Shown here in pieces: positions 5,190 to 5,918 of a stretch of 5,918 nt of DNA (position 1 is the stretch's first letter; every line of letters starts with the position of its first letter). The position numbers were made by a program, and so were the translations under genes. The notes below the pieces were generated by a model, which was not told where the DNA came from, ran no database searches, and was given only the letters and a program-made list of their open reading frames with translations. This stretch comes from Gemmatimonadota bacterium (GTDB taxonomy: Bacteria > ARS69), in contig JAGQIB010000326.1 in the NCBI GenBank assembly GCA_020431545.1, positions 1-5,918 of the forward strand. The letters are read 5' to 3'.

Positions 5190-5918
5190 TCAGGGAAGCC
5201 GGCGCATCGCCTCGGCGATGTCGCTCGGCTGGACTCCTCGGAGGCGCGGTCGCGCGGCGAGTTCCGTCAGCGCGGTCCGCGCCTCCTCCGTTCTCCCCAG
5301 CGCCGCCAGGGCCTCGGCGCGGACGAGCGCCGGCCGCTGGTCGGCGTCACCGCTCAACTGGACAGCGCGGTCGAGGAGATCGATCGCCCGCGCCGCCCGG
5401 GCGGAGTCTCCGCCGGCCACCCGCGCGAGCGACGATCCGAGATTCGTGAGCAGATGCGGCGCCTCCGGTCGCAGGGCGAGCGCGTGCTCGTACGCGTCCA
5501 CCGCGTCACGATCGCGTCCTTGAGAGGTGTAGAGAACGCCGAGATTGAACCAGTGCTCGGAGTACTCCGGCTCCTGTCGCGTGAACGTGCGCAGCAGCTT
5601 CTCGGCGTCGGCGGGGCGACCGGCCCGCGCGAGGATGCGCGCGAGCGCGATCCCGTCCTTGTCCCGCATTCCGGTCACGCCGAACGCGCGCTCCACGTAG
5701 GGAACTCCTTCCGCCGCCCGCCCGAGTCCGGCCAGCGCCTCGCCGTAGAGTCGAAGCAGGCGCGCGTTGTCCGGCTCCGCCGCGAGCAGCGCCGGCACCT
5801 GCTCGACCACGGGCTCGAACCGGCCGGCGTCGCTCGAGTCCTGCAGCGCGTTCATCCGGGCCCACAGCTCGAGGCGATCCTTCGGGTCCACGCCGGTGGC
5901 CGGGGGCTGGTCCCCGCC
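5190..5918 (-). CDS. TPR-repeat protein, N-terminus beyond window; possibly C-terminal part of a larger enzyme
   Basis: 242 residues are visible up to a TGA at 5192-5190; the frame is still open at the right edge. A GTG at 5891 could be a start, but no good ribosome-binding site precedes it and the nine upstream codons (GGDQPPATG) read like a linker. The protein is a chain of helical hairpins: degenerate TPRs at about 31-52, 53-80 and 85-117, a canonical TPR at 121-154 (HWFNLGVLYTSQGRDRDAVD, then YEHALALRPEAP), and further ones at 155-190 and 196-222. It ends in a short helix, SDIAEAMRRLP. TPRs mediate protein-protein contacts. A Pro-rich linker followed by a DPKDR-type segment and then TPRs is, as I recall, how sulfatase/alkaline-phosphatase-superfamily proteins with C-terminal TPRs look, so an upstream catalytic domain is plausible but unseen. 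There is no signal peptide at the GTG, consistent with a C-terminal fragment. Confidence 0.8.
   Translation of the reverse strand, partial: GGDQPPATGVDPKDRLELWARMNALQDSSDAGRFEPVVEQVPALLAAEPDNARLLRLYGEALAGLGRAAEGVPYVERAFGVTGMRDKDGIALARILARAGRPADAEKLLRTFTRQEPEYSEHWFNLGVLYTSQGRDRDAVDAYEHALALRPEAPHLLTNLGSSLARVAGGDSARAARAIDLLDRAVQLSGDADQRPALVRAEALAALGRTEEARTALTELAARPRLRGVQPSDIAEAMRRLP

Noticed and set aside
3938..5449. 503-codon plus-strand frame spanning the CHRD gene and part of the TPR gene
   Set aside because: Shifted frame of the CHRD gene, Arg/Gly-rich, continuing antisense into the TPR gene; it contradicts two well-supported genes.

Overview
The window is very GC-rich, and strong GC bias at third codon positions leaves long open frames on both strands, most of them shadows of real genes. 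The real genes mostly encode exported proteins of a type common in the Fibrobacteres-Chlorobi-Bacteroidetes (FCB) superphylum and its high-GC candidate phyla (Eisenbacteria/Krumholzibacteria-like lineages). They include an FG-GAP/VCBS repeat protein, a right-handed beta-helix protein, and a CHRD protein ending in a FlgD-Ig/type IX-secretion-like sorting domain. The phylum assignment is inferred from architecture and composition only; there is no rRNA or marker gene here.

Layout, left to right: (1) minus strand, 1-1856: 5' part of an exported protein with nine FG-GAP/VCBS calcium-loop repeats, running off the left edge. (2) 1857-2115: divergent intergenic region with a short palindrome. (3) plus strand, 2116-2328: a 70-residue gene with a strong ribosome-binding site encoding a basic, leader-like N-terminus and a Cys/Ser/Thr-rich C-terminus with six cysteines. 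It looks like a RiPP (class I lanthipeptide-like) precursor and is the most interesting object in the window. (4) 2362-2405: GC-rich hairpin region between convergent gene ends. (5) minus strand, 2422-3828: exported right-handed parallel beta-helix protein with an unusual short basic C-terminal tail. (6) 3829-4091: divergent intergenic region with a C/G-run tract (potential G-quadruplex) and a perfect inverted repeat. (7) plus strand, 4092-5180: exported protein with two tandem CHRD domains plus a C-terminal sorting domain. (8) minus strand, 5190-5918: TPR protein open at the right edge, probably the C-terminal part of a larger protein.

The genes alternate in strand, so no two adjacent genes in the window form an operon. 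The three large exported proteins look like independent surface or secreted factors. No RiPP modification enzyme (LanB/LanC/LanM, radical SAM, YcaO), protease or transporter is visible, so the precursor would be served by enzymes encoded outside the window or elsewhere in the genome. All functional statements come from motif reading by eye; no database search was run.
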